A DNA stretch of 10,611 bases from Pseudomonadota bacterium (lineage in GTDB: Bacteria; Pseudomonadota; Gammaproteobacteria; SZUA-229), in the NCBI GenBank assembly GCA_015222965.1, contig JADFWF010000205.1, positions 1-10,611 on the forward strand. The letters run 5' to 3'. Position numbers and translations under genes: made by a program. This document shows, one piece after another, positions 1-6,326 of the stretch; position 1 is the stretch's first letter, and each line of letters opens with the position of its first letter. The notes beneath the pieces were generated by a model, which saw nothing but the letters and a program-made list of their open reading frames with translations, was not told the origin of the DNA and ran no database searches.

Positions 1-29
1 GGATGACATTTGAAGCATTATTAGCTTTT

Positions 30-57
30 CTCTGTGTCCTCTGTGCCTCTGTGGTGA
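30..57. repeat. CTCTGTG-repeat remnant at left edge
   Basis: Three exact copies of CTCTGTG start at 30, 39 and 47, with starts 9 and 8 nt apart, followed by GTGA. On the minus strand this reads as CACAGAG repeats downstream of moeA. From memory, similar CACAGAG-rich tracts recur in intergenic DNA of many unrelated bacteria and are sometimes wrongly translated as His/Arg/Glu/Thr-rich peptides. Nothing else in 1-118 is recognisable: no gene, and no hairpin with a T-run that could end moeA transcription. The repeats are seen directly; membership in a dispersed repeat family is inference. Confidence 0.5.
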
Positions 58-118
58 ATCGCTTTTAAGTTTTTGACTGTCCGATTAGGCTCAACAGCAG
101 AACCAGGTTAATCTATTA

Positions 119-1363
119 TTAAAACAAACCCTCAAACGAAAGATAATTGACCGCATCACCCTTCTTAATCTCCTTGCCGGCTGATACCTCGACCAGGCCA
201 TCTGCCCAGCTTGCTGAAGACAACACGCCAGAACCCTGGTGTGGATAAATCTGTGCGACTGTCTGATCATCTTTTTGTATCAGGCGTACACGCAGATATT
301 CCTGACGTTTTATTTTTGGCCAGTCAAAATCTGCGATCACTGAAACACGTTTTACGATATAGTCATCTGCACCTTGCAGTTTTAGTATCAAGGCGCGGGC
401 AAATAATAAATAGGTAACAAACACTGAAACCGGGTTGCCGGGAAGCCCCATAAATAATGCATTGTCCACCTTGCCAAACGCTACCGGTTTACCTGGCTTC
501 ATCGCAATGCGCCACATGGAAAGCTCGCCGAGCTGCTCCAGTGCGATACGCACATAATCTTCTTCACCGACAGAAACACCACCACTGGTAATCACCAGGT
601 CTGAACTTGCAGCAGCCTGCTTTAAAACTTCCGTAGTTGCTTCCAGGGTGTCCGGTACTATGCCCAGGTCGATGACCTCACAATCCATCGCCTGCAACAG
701 GCCACGAAGCGTATAACGGTTTGAATTATAGATCTGTCCGGGAGCAAGCGGCTGACCGGGCGCTACAATTTCATCACCAGTAAAAAACGTAGCAACTTTT
801 AATCTTCGTTTGACATTAAATTTTGCCAGGCCAACTGACGCTAACAAGCCAAGTTCCTGCGCACGCAAGCGTTTGCCGGCATTTAAAACAGCACCGCCTT
901 TGGCGATATCTTCACCAGCACGTCGAACGTTAGCCCCTGCTTTAACTACTGCGTTTATCGTGACACTGTTGCCATCAGCTTCACACATTTCCTGCATGAC
1001 AACTGCATCAGCACCTTCAGGTATTGGCGCACCGGTAAAAATACGCGCCGCAGTACCTTTTTCAAGAACGCTGCCAACCTGCCCTGCAGGTATACGCTGT
1101 GATATTGGTAACTCATTTCCTGACGACTGACAGTCTTCACTGTAGACCGCATAACCATCCATCGCGCTGTTATCGTATCCAGGCACATCGATCGAAGAAT
1201 ACAGATCTTCTGCCAGCACCCTGGATAACGCATCGAGAATATCTACAGTTTCAGTTTCACCAACAGGCACAGCCTGTGACAGAATATTTTCTATAGCCTG
1301 TTCAACACTGAGCAGCCCGGGTGTTGCACAACAATCGATTGTTTTCGTTTCTATATTTTTCAT
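119..1363 (-). CDS. moeA: Molybdopterin molybdenumtransferase MoeA
   Basis: This cytoplasmic enzyme inserts molybdate into adenylylated molybdopterin, the last step of molybdenum cofactor (Moco) synthesis. At 414 aa it matches full-length MoeA (about 410 aa). Visible family motifs in order are DNSAMDGYAV (64-73), FTGAPIPEGADAVVMQE (109-125), the MPT-binding-domain block STGDE-like FFTGDEIV (193-200), ITSGGVSVGEEDY (258-270), MKPGKPVAFG (288-297) and GLPGNPVSVFVTY (306-318). The C-terminal domain IV (about 335-414) is complete. The ATG at 1363 is preceded by AGTGAAAA very close to the start and GGAG 14 nt upstream, so the ribosome site is poor. It lies 83 nt after moaB on the same strand, so co-transcription is likely, though two hairpins sit in the gap. 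No key motif is missing or broken. Confidence 0.97.
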   Translation of the reverse strand: MKNIETKTIDCCATPGLLSVEQAIENILSQAVPVGETETVDILDALSRVLAEDLYSSIDVPGYDNSAMDGYAVYSEDCQSSGNELPISQRIPAGQVGSVLEKGTAARIFTGAPIPEGADAVVMQEMCEADGNSVTINAVVKAGANVRRAGEDIAKGGAVLNAGKRLRAQELGLLASVGLAKFNVKRRLKVATFFTGDEIVAPGQPLAPGQIYNSNRYTLRGLLQAMDCEVIDLGIVPDTLEATTEVLKQAAASSDLVITSGGVSVGEEDYVRIALEQLGELSMWRIAMKPGKPVAFGKVDNALFMGLPGNPVSVFVTYLLFARALILKLQGADDYIVKRVSVIADFDWPKIKRQEYLRVRLIQKDDQTVAQIYPHQGSGVLSSASWADGLVEVSAGKEIKKGDAVNYLSFEGLF

Positions 1364-1397
1364 TTTTCACTTTTTATCTCCATGGATGGAGGGTATG

Positions 1398-1423
1398 CTG
1401 GGAATCGTCAGGAACGATTCCAG
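1398..1423. repeat. Hairpin in the moaB-moeA gap
   Basis: GGAATCGT (1401-1408) and ACGATTCC (1414-1421) form a perfect 8-bp stem with loop CAGGA. Pairing extends outward through CT/AG with one bulged G, giving about 10 bp. It sits 40-60 nt upstream of the moeA start in the minus-strand transcript. On the plus strand it is followed by TGCG and a T-run, but no plus-strand gene precedes it, so a terminator role there has no obvious client. It could be an mRNA processing or stability element; that is inference. Confidence 0.45.
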
Positions 1424-1437
1424 TGCGTTTTTCATTA

Positions 1438-1461
1438 CTGCTGGAATCACTTTTCCAGCAG
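1438..1461. repeat. Hairpin spanning the moaB stop codon
   Basis: CTGCTGGAA (1438-1446) and TTCCAGCAG (1453-1461) are perfect 9-nt inverted arms around a 6-nt loop. The moaB stop codon (1447-1449) lies in the loop, so the right arm is coding. In the minus-strand transcript the hairpin is followed by TAATGAAAAACG, not a U-run, so it is not a classical intrinsic terminator. Together with the stem at 1398-1423 it forms two stem-loops between moaB and moeA that could modulate the relative expression of the two genes. Confidence 0.5.
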
Positions 1462-1965
1462 TCTCGGCATCAACGCAACAATATTACACGGCGTCGTATT
1501 ACAGTCTAATTGCGGCGCTATCACTTTGTCCCAACCCGTCCGACACGCTCCTGTAGAACCCGGCAAGCAGAAAATAAATGTACCGTTGGCCAGGCCACCG
1601 ACACAGCGTGATGCGATTGTCGATGTTCCGATCTCCTGGTAAGAGACCCAGCGAAACAATTCACCAACACCTTCGATCTCTTTATCGAATAATGGCTCGA
1701 CCGCTTCCGGCGTGATATCCCGCCCTGTTAATCCTGTACCACCCGTACTGATTACAACATCAACATCTTTATCCGCGATCCAGCGCGAAACTGCCTCGCG
1801 AATTTTGTATTTATCATCTGTACAGATAAGTTTTTCTGACAGGGTGTGGCCGGCTTTGCTCAGTCGTTCGACCAATGCATCTCCCGAAGTATCATCAGCT
1901 TCGGTCCGGCTGTCCGAGACGGTTAAAATTGCTATTTTTATCGGAACCCATTTTTTGTCATTCAT
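1447..1965 (-). CDS. moaB: Molybdenum cofactor biosynthesis protein MoaB
   Basis: MoaB belongs to the MogA/MoaB molybdopterin-binding fold. In bacteria with MogA its own reaction is unsettled; in others MoaB-type proteins adenylylate molybdopterin before MoeA adds metal. The 172-aa length matches proteobacterial MoaB (E. coli about 170 aa). Visible motifs are ILTVSDSR near residues 13-20, the signature VISTGGTGLTGRDITPEA (71-88), and the late substrate-binding block FCLPGSTGACRTGWD (132-146). The start ATG at 1965 is preceded by GGTGA about 10 nt upstream. It lies 96 nt downstream of pdsS and 83 nt upstream of moeA on the same strand. The moaB-moeA pairing supports a working Moco branch. Proximity to the sortase regulators is probably chance rather than a functional link. 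Confidence 0.96.
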   Translation of the reverse strand: MNDKKWVPIKIAILTVSDSRTEADDTSGDALVERLSKAGHTLSEKLICTDDKYKIREAVSRWIADKDVDVVISTGGTGLTGRDITPEAVEPLFDKEIEGVGELFRWVSYQEIGTSTIASRCVGGLANGTFIFCLPGSTGACRTGWDKVIAPQLDCNTTPCNIVALMPRLLEK

Positions 1966-2061
1966 AATTCTAATTCACCGTTGATTAATAATTAAGCTGT
2001 GGTATGTACATTTTAACCTACTCGCAGAACAAGTTTCCTTTGTAACACACAACAGCCTGAA

Positions 2062-4029
2062 CTAAACGCTTAAAGGTAATACTAAACTAACTTCAACACC
2101 TTGTTTATCCACACGATTAGCTACTTTTAACTGCCCGTGATGGAACTGTGCGATCTGAAACGCTACATATAATCCGATACCCAGATGCGGTATATCCGTC
2201 TTCGCAGATCGACGAGAAATCATTCCCTGAAAAAGCAGATCCAGTTGTTCCTGCGGAATATATTCTCCTTCGTTTTTTACATGGATAATGACTTTATTGT
2301 CCTGATTCACATCAAGTTCAAAAGAGATTTCCGTTTCAGGCAATGCAAAATCCAGCGCATTATCCTTAAGTTTATCGAGCAGCTGTACTATACGGATATC
2401 ATTGCCCTGTACAAAAACCCCACTTTTATCACCGATATGACGTAACCGTGCATCGGCATGTTTCAGCTGTGAGTTATCGACATATTCACTGAGTAAAGCC
2501 GCTATATCAATTTCATCGATCTCATCCTGCACCAATGCCTCGTCTATATTCGCCGCTTCTGTCAGACTCGAAACGATGAGCTGTAACTGTTTTATCGCAT
2601 CACTGGCTATCGCGATATCATCTGAATCACTTCGCTGCCTGATATTTTGCAATGACATACTGATGGTGTTTACAGGGTTTAATATCTCGTGGCGCAACAT
2701 ACGCGGTACGGTTTCAAGAAAACGGGTATAACTGTTCAGTCTACCGAGCAGTGCTGAAAAACCACGAGACAGCTCACCTATCTCATCACTGCGGTCACAG
2801 TCTGACAATTCGACGTGGCTGATAAATCGACCTTTCTCATCGATAAGTGACGCTGTCTGCTTTGTTAACCGGTTGATCCGGAATGCCAGCCACGAACTAA
2901 AAAAAAGCAGGCTGATAAAGACCAGAGCGAAAATACCAAGGGTTGCCAGTATTACATCGTTTAAAGTATCGCGTTGTCGTGAAAGAATCTGTCGGCTGTT
3001 CTTACTAACCAGAACGGCACCGATCACTTCCTCACCATCGTATACGGGTCTTGCCGCAACGATAAGCGTCTCACCCTCATCATCGATACGTCTTACCTGC
3101 TCCTCACCTAACAACACTTTATTTACCAGAGACTCGCTTACTCTATCGATGGCGTGACACAATGAAGCATGTAATGTCTGACCACCGATCACTGCTCGCA
3201 CCCGACGAAATTTATCGATGACGCATATCTGTGAATCTGATTCACTCAAATTTTTAAGTACGCTGCTGATCTCATGCGATTGAAACAGCAATGGATTCAA
3301 CGTGTCGTTATCGAGTATGTGTGTTGAAACGATATCTTCGATATTACGCTCGTTCTCACCAAACACATCAACAATGCTGATGGATAACCTTCTATTGGGT
3401 TCAAGCCATTTTCTTGGCATACGGATTTCAACATCGTAACCAGACCCTGTTTCACGCCAGACGCCGTAAACTAAATTTACATGTTTACCGTTTTTCCAGC
3501 TGGTCCAGTCTTCCTTCACCTCATAGACGCTGATACTCCCTTGCGCAGCAGTAACGACCACCAGGCGGTTTCGGTCGCCATGCTCATCAATGTACTCAAG
3601 TCTTATGTGGTCACTGGAATCTAATGAACTGTATCGAGGATTTCGATAGATAATGTTTTTGTCCGTTATTTTTAAATAGACATACAAGTATTGCGTATCA
3701 TTGACCAGTTCATTATTAGCCAGCAATAAAGAAAATGAATTATTTGCATATGATGTAAACTGCTCTTTGAGCTGTTCCCAATCTTCGTCATAACCATCGA
3801 TATTGATACTCTGCTTGAACGGATAGACGTACAGGGCATGCTCATCGATATCGAACAGTCCCGTATAACCATTCAACACTGTTGCAATAGCTGACGCAGA
3901 CATCGATTGCGCTTCTTCCTGTCCTTGTAAAAGAGAGCTCTCAATCTTTTCGATAAAGTGATAACCGAACCATGGCAGCATCACTAAAAATATTGAGCTG
4001 AATACGAGTAACCGTGCACCCAGTTTCAT
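2062..4029 (-). CDS. pdsS: Sortase-system sensor histidine kinase (PdsS-type)
   Basis: This inner-membrane sensor kinase should autophosphorylate on His and pass the phosphate to the adjacent response regulator. It has 655 aa. TM1 is at about 7-26, followed by a large extracytoplasmic region (about 27-355), TM2 (about 358-383) and a HAMP-like linker (about 385-437). The H-box is RMLRHEILNP, with His447; the N-box is DKLKDNALDF, with Asn558. The G1 position reads NEG (586-588), with Asn in place of the usual Asp; G2 is HLGIGLY (615-621). The outer part at about 70-225 resembles a CBM9-like beta-sandwich (IDGYDEDW at 77-84, LYVYLKITDKN at 115-125, DHIRLEYID at 140-148). Its ATG overlaps the regulator's stop as ATGA (4026-4029), implying translational coupling. 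The length, layout and neighbours fit the proteobacterial dedicated sortase system kinase family; the signal sensed is unknown. Confidence 0.9.
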   Translation of the reverse strand: MKLGARLLVFSSIFLVMLPWFGYHFIEKIESSLLQGQEEAQSMSASAIATVLNGYTGLFDIDEHALYVYPFKQSINIDGYDEDWEQLKEQFTSYANNSFSLLLANNELVNDTQYLYVYLKITDKNIIYRNPRYSSLDSSDHIRLEYIDEHGDRNRLVVVTAAQGSISVYEVKEDWTSWKNGKHVNLVYGVWRETGSGYDVEIRMPRKWLEPNRRLSISIVDVFGENERNIEDIVSTHILDNDTLNPLLFQSHEISSVLKNLSESDSQICVIDKFRRVRAVIGGQTLHASLCHAIDRVSESLVNKVLLGEEQVRRIDDEGETLIVAARPVYDGEEVIGAVLVSKNSRQILSRQRDTLNDVILATLGIFALVFISLLFFSSWLAFRINRLTKQTASLIDEKGRFISHVELSDCDRSDEIGELSRGFSALLGRLNSYTRFLETVPRMLRHEILNPVNTISMSLQNIRQRSDSDDIAIASDAIKQLQLIVSSLTEAANIDEALVQDEIDEIDIAALLSEYVDNSQLKHADARLRHIGDKSGVFVQGNDIRIVQLLDKLKDNALDFALPETEISFELDVNQDNKVIIHVKNEGEYIPQEQLDLLFQGMISRRSAKTDIPHLGIGLYVAFQIAQFHHGQLKVANRVDKQGVEVSLVLPLSV

Positions 4030-4718
4030 TCACACGACCATTGATAGCCGAATCCGTAACGTGTTTTTATACACTGGAAAGCTGCATCTACTTTTTTGAA
4101 TTTTTTTCGGATATGCAAAATGTGTGTATTGATCGTATTATCTTCCACTACACCCTGATGCGTTGCTTTTATCAACTCATCCACACTGACCGCTTCATCA
4201 ACTTCGACTAATTTCGCCAATATAGAAAATTCCGTCGGCGTCAGATTTATTTCTTTTTCTCTCCAGAAGCACTGCATCGATTTTTCATTAATGTTTAGCT
4301 CACCCGACCTGTTACTGCTTTCACTATTATTGCCAGTCGAGGTAAGTTGTTTTATCTGAAAAAAAGATTCGATGCGTACTATCAGATATTCCAGCGAAAC
4401 CGGTTTAGTCTGGTAATCCCAGGCGCCTAATTGCAAACCATATATCTTGTCCAGTTCGTCGCCGCGAGAGGTAAGAAAAACGACTGGCAGACTGGCTTCA
4501 CGTTGCTTTAGATATCGGCAGACTTCATAACCACCACCGACATCTGATTTTAATGCAATATCAAGGATTGCAAGGTCTGGCAATTTTTCATCAAAAGCAG
4601 CTATTGCCTGCGCCCTATCCTCAAGTTCAACAACGATATAGTCATGCGCCCTTAAAGCATCAGCGTAATAACTTCGCTGCTGAGCATCATCTTCTACGAT
4701 AGCTATTGTTTGTTTCAC
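4026..4718 (-). CDS. pdsR: Sortase-system response regulator, OmpR/PhoB type (PdsR-type)
   Basis: This is a DNA-binding response regulator of 230 aa from the chosen GTG start. The receiver domain occupies about 1-120, with acidic pocket ED-D (9-11), phospho-acceptor Asp53 in LPDLAILDIAL, Thr83 in VVFLTSRGDE and Lys105 in TKP. The winged-helix output domain (about 140-228) shows LTPTEF, the recognition-helix region EDNTINTHILHIRKKF and TRYGFGYQW. The GTG at 4718 is preferred because AAAGGA lies 6 nt upstream and the product then begins directly with the receiver strand (VKQTIAIVEDD). The in-frame ATG at 4760 would add 14 residues and has no ribosome site. It overlaps the kinase gene by 4 nt and is divergent from pdsO, so it may regulate that intergenic region. 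This matches the known family of dedicated-sortase response regulators. Confidence 0.9.
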   Translation of the reverse strand: MKQTIAIVEDDAQQRSYYADALRAHDYIVVELEDRAQAIAAFDEKLPDLAILDIALKSDVGGGYEVCRYLKQREASLPVVFLTSRGDELDKIYGLQLGAWDYQTKPVSLEYLIVRIESFFQIKQLTSTGNNSESSNRSGELNINEKSMQCFWREKEINLTPTEFSILAKLVEVDEAVSVDELIKATHQGVVEDNTINTHILHIRKKFKKVDAAFQCIKTRYGFGYQWSCE

Positions 4719-4932
4719 ATGGTTTCCTTTCAGCAATTTATATTTTCTCACTCTGGCCATTCGCAGAATAAAATAATTTAGCAGAATTTAAATCTCTTAA
4801 CTGGAAAATTAAACATCTCCATCTTTTCTCCATAATTCCTCCACTCACTGCCAAAGATTCAATCTTCCTCAATTGCTTTAATAATGTCGTGGAAACACTT
4901 AAATCACTTTTATAAAAAATCTGGAGAAAACA
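4719..4932. promoter_or_regulatory. Divergent intergenic region, pdsR / pdsO
   Basis: This AT-rich 214-nt region separates two divergent transcription units and must hold their promoters. A direct repeat GCAGAAT occurs at 4763-4769 and 4781-4787, 18 nt apart and close to the pdsR side. The TATAAA-like stretch at 4911-4916 and TTGCTT at 4873-4878 are promoter-like words, but no pair has correct spacing, so no precise promoter is called. The pdsO ribosome site GGAG is at 4923-4926, 6 nt from its ATG. No hairpin or RNA gene is evident. Confidence 0.4.
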
Positions 4933-5913
4933 ATGAAAAAATCTATATTAAATATCGCAGTAACAATGGCATTAACCAGTGCTATCTATTCCGGCTCAGT
5001 TCTATCAACACAGGCCTATGCTAATGAGCAAATCACTGATGATATGAACATCACTAACAATAATAGCAGTAACGACGATACAACTGAAAACTATATGTAC
5101 CCGGGCATGGGCGTTGGTGCAGCAACAGGAACGCTTGTCGCCGGGCCTGCTGGATTTGTTGTCGGCGGACTTATCGGTGCCATCGTCGGGGCCAACCAGG
5201 ATGTTTCATCAGATAATGAAACAGCAAGCACTGATCTGGCCGAAAATACTGCAGTACAGGACTCACCTGTTTCTGTCAGCGATGATCTACCGCTGGCTGA
5301 AACCACAGAGCAAAGTACTCTGCAGCAGGGTATTCAGGTTGCACAACTTGGCAGTATCAATACAGTAGTCGAAGACTCGATCGAGTCTCAGCATGACACG
5401 CTGATAGATATTCTTACTGCAGATCTCAGCCTCGATATTTATTTCCGTTCTGGAAGCACTGATATCGAAGCTTTCTATCCTGCTCGCCTTTCCGCAATCG
5501 CAGATCTCATGAACACCATGGATAAACTTGAACTGCACCTTGACGGTTACTCTGACAGACGTGGCAACAAAACAAAAAACATTGCCCTGGCTAACGAGCG
5601 TATTGCAAAAGTACGTGAGCAGTTGATCGATGCCGGTGTCGATGAAACTCGCATTATCAGCAAAGCCTTTGGTGAGATGAAAATGGTTTCAGCCGCTGGC
5701 GATCTTGAAGCTTATACCTTCGACCGCAAAGTCGTCATCCGCTTTGAACGCAGCAGTGCCAATTCGATTCATGCTATGACTACAGCACTTTCTGCCCCTG
5801 AATCAGTATCTGACACAACATCTAAAACTGAGATTGAAATAGCAGAAACAGCTTCATCCACAGCCGATGAAAATACAGGCCCGGTGGTTGCTGATGCGAC
5901 CACACGGTTTTGA
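4933..5913 (+). CDS. pdsO: Sortase-associated OmpA-like protein (PdsO-type)
   Basis: This is an exported envelope protein of 326 aa. A signal peptide (about 1-30, probable cut in TQAYA-NEQ) is followed by an Asn/Asp/Thr-rich linker and a glycine-zipper-like segment at about 56-86 (PGMGVGAATG, then GGLIGAIVGA) that could insert in a membrane. After a variable acidic spacer comes an OmpA/MotB-type domain (about 167-274). That domain contains IYFRSGSTDIE, the peptidoglycan-binding block LDGYSDRRGN (203-212), and NIALANERIAKVREQL (216-231). OmpA domains bind diaminopimelate in peptidoglycan non-covalently; the Asp and Arg residues expected for this are present. A Ser/Thr/Glu/Ala-rich tail (275-326) follows. 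GGAG lies 6 nt before the ATG. Its place directly upstream of the sortase target, and its architecture, match the PdsO family. The exact role in the sortase system is not known. Confidence 0.9.
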   Translation: MKKSILNIAVTMALTSAIYSGSVLSTQAYANEQITDDMNITNNNSSNDDTTENYMYPGMGVGAATGTLVAGPAGFVVGGLIGAIVGANQDVSSDNETASTDLAENTAVQDSPVSVSDDLPLAETTEQSTLQQGIQVAQLGSINTVVEDSIESQHDTLIDILTADLSLDIYFRSGSTDIEAFYPARLSAIADLMNTMDKLELHLDGYSDRRGNKTKNIALANERIAKVREQLIDAGVDETRIISKAFGEMKMVSAAGDLEAYTFDRKVVIRFERSSANSIHAMTTALSAPESVSDTTSKTEIEIAETASSTADENTGPVVADATTRF

Positions 5914-6269
5914 TGCCTGCTGTAACCACAACGAAGGTCAACACGTTAAGTGGTGTGAATATGATTTCGATGAATATTTTCAGCAAGACGTCCGGTTTTC
6001 GCATGACAAACCACGCACTGGAAAGATCTCAGCAACGTTGTATTCCGCCGCTGATCATCCACTGGCTCTGCCAGTATGGCTCACGCAAAAGAAATAACAA
6101 CGGGACCATCGTGTGTTATTTCGACAGGAAAAGTATGCGCCTTATCTCATCAGATGTCGGGCAGATAGTGATCCGGCGCTTATCCGGACTGATGAATGCA
6201 TACCTGGTGATAGCCGGTGATCAGATCCTCACCGTTGGTCATCGTTACAAACGCATCAAGAATTTTTAG
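5913..6269 (+). CDS. Small protein of unknown function, DUF4258-like, in sortase operon
   Basis: This small protein has 118 aa from the ATG that overlaps the pdsO stop (TGATG, 5911-5915), an arrangement suited to translational coupling. No strong ribosome site is visible. In-frame ATGs at 5961 (102 aa), 5970 and 6003 (88 aa) are alternatives; the last begins exactly at the conserved-looking core. That core (31-115) reads NHALERSQQRCIPPLII, CYFDRKSMRLI and ILTVGHRYKRI. I recall this pattern from small hypothetical proteins of Proteobacteria resembling DUF4258 (H-A-x-x-R-x-x-Q-R near the start, then a repeated V-x-Y-F-D type strand). There is no signal peptide or membrane segment, so it should be cytoplasmic. 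No function can be assigned. Coding on the same strand between two Pds genes, with only 57 nt to the next start, supports a real gene. Confidence 0.72.
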   Translation: MPAVTTTKVNTLSGVNMISMNIFSKTSGFRMTNHALERSQQRCIPPLIIHWLCQYGSRKRNNNGTIVCYFDRKSMRLISSDVGQIVIRRLSGLMNAYLVIAGDQILTVGHRYKRIKNF

Positions 6270-6289
6270 TGCAAAACTTTTAATCAGAC

Positions 6290-6312
6290 CGGTGGCACAC
6301 AGTGTGCCACCG
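6290..6312. repeat. Near-perfect palindrome before target-gene ribosome site
   Basis: CGGTGGCACAC (6290-6300) and GTGTGCCACCG (6302-6312) are exact inverted copies separated by one base. As RNA this is a 10-bp GC-rich hairpin with a 3-nt loop. It lies 2 nt before the AGGAG (6315-6319) and 14 nt before the ATG of the VIT/VWA protein. No T-run follows, so it is not a standard terminator. It could be an operator for a dimeric regulator, a 5' mRNA stabiliser for the downstream gene, or a translation-control hairpin. Confidence 0.7.
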
Positions 6313-6314
6313 AC

Positions 6315-6319
6315 AGGAG
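6315..6319 (+). promoter_or_regulatory. Ribosome binding site of the sortase target gene
   Basis: AGGAG ends 7 nt before the ATG at 6327. It decides that start over in-frame ATGs at 6336 and 6390, which lack such a site. It sits immediately beside the palindrome at 6290-6312, so folding of that hairpin could affect ribosome access. Confidence 0.8.
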
Positions 6320-6326
6320 TAGTGAT

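Noticed and set aside
810..1130. Plus-strand open frame inside moeA.
   Set aside because: It is antisense to a clearly conserved gene and shows no recognisable protein or ribosome site.
1401..1433. Plus-strand intrinsic terminator (hairpin then T-run).
   Set aside because: No plus-strand gene lies upstream, and the T-run is separated from the stem by TGCG and short.
1975..1992. Possible FNR site upstream of moaB (TTGAT half-site at 1981-1985).
   Set aside because: Only one half-site matches; the other half has at least three mismatches.
4719..4760. Longer pdsR reading from the ATG at 4760.
   Set aside because: There is no ribosome site, and the extra 14 residues precede the receiver domain start. 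GTG 4718 has AAAGGA at good spacing.
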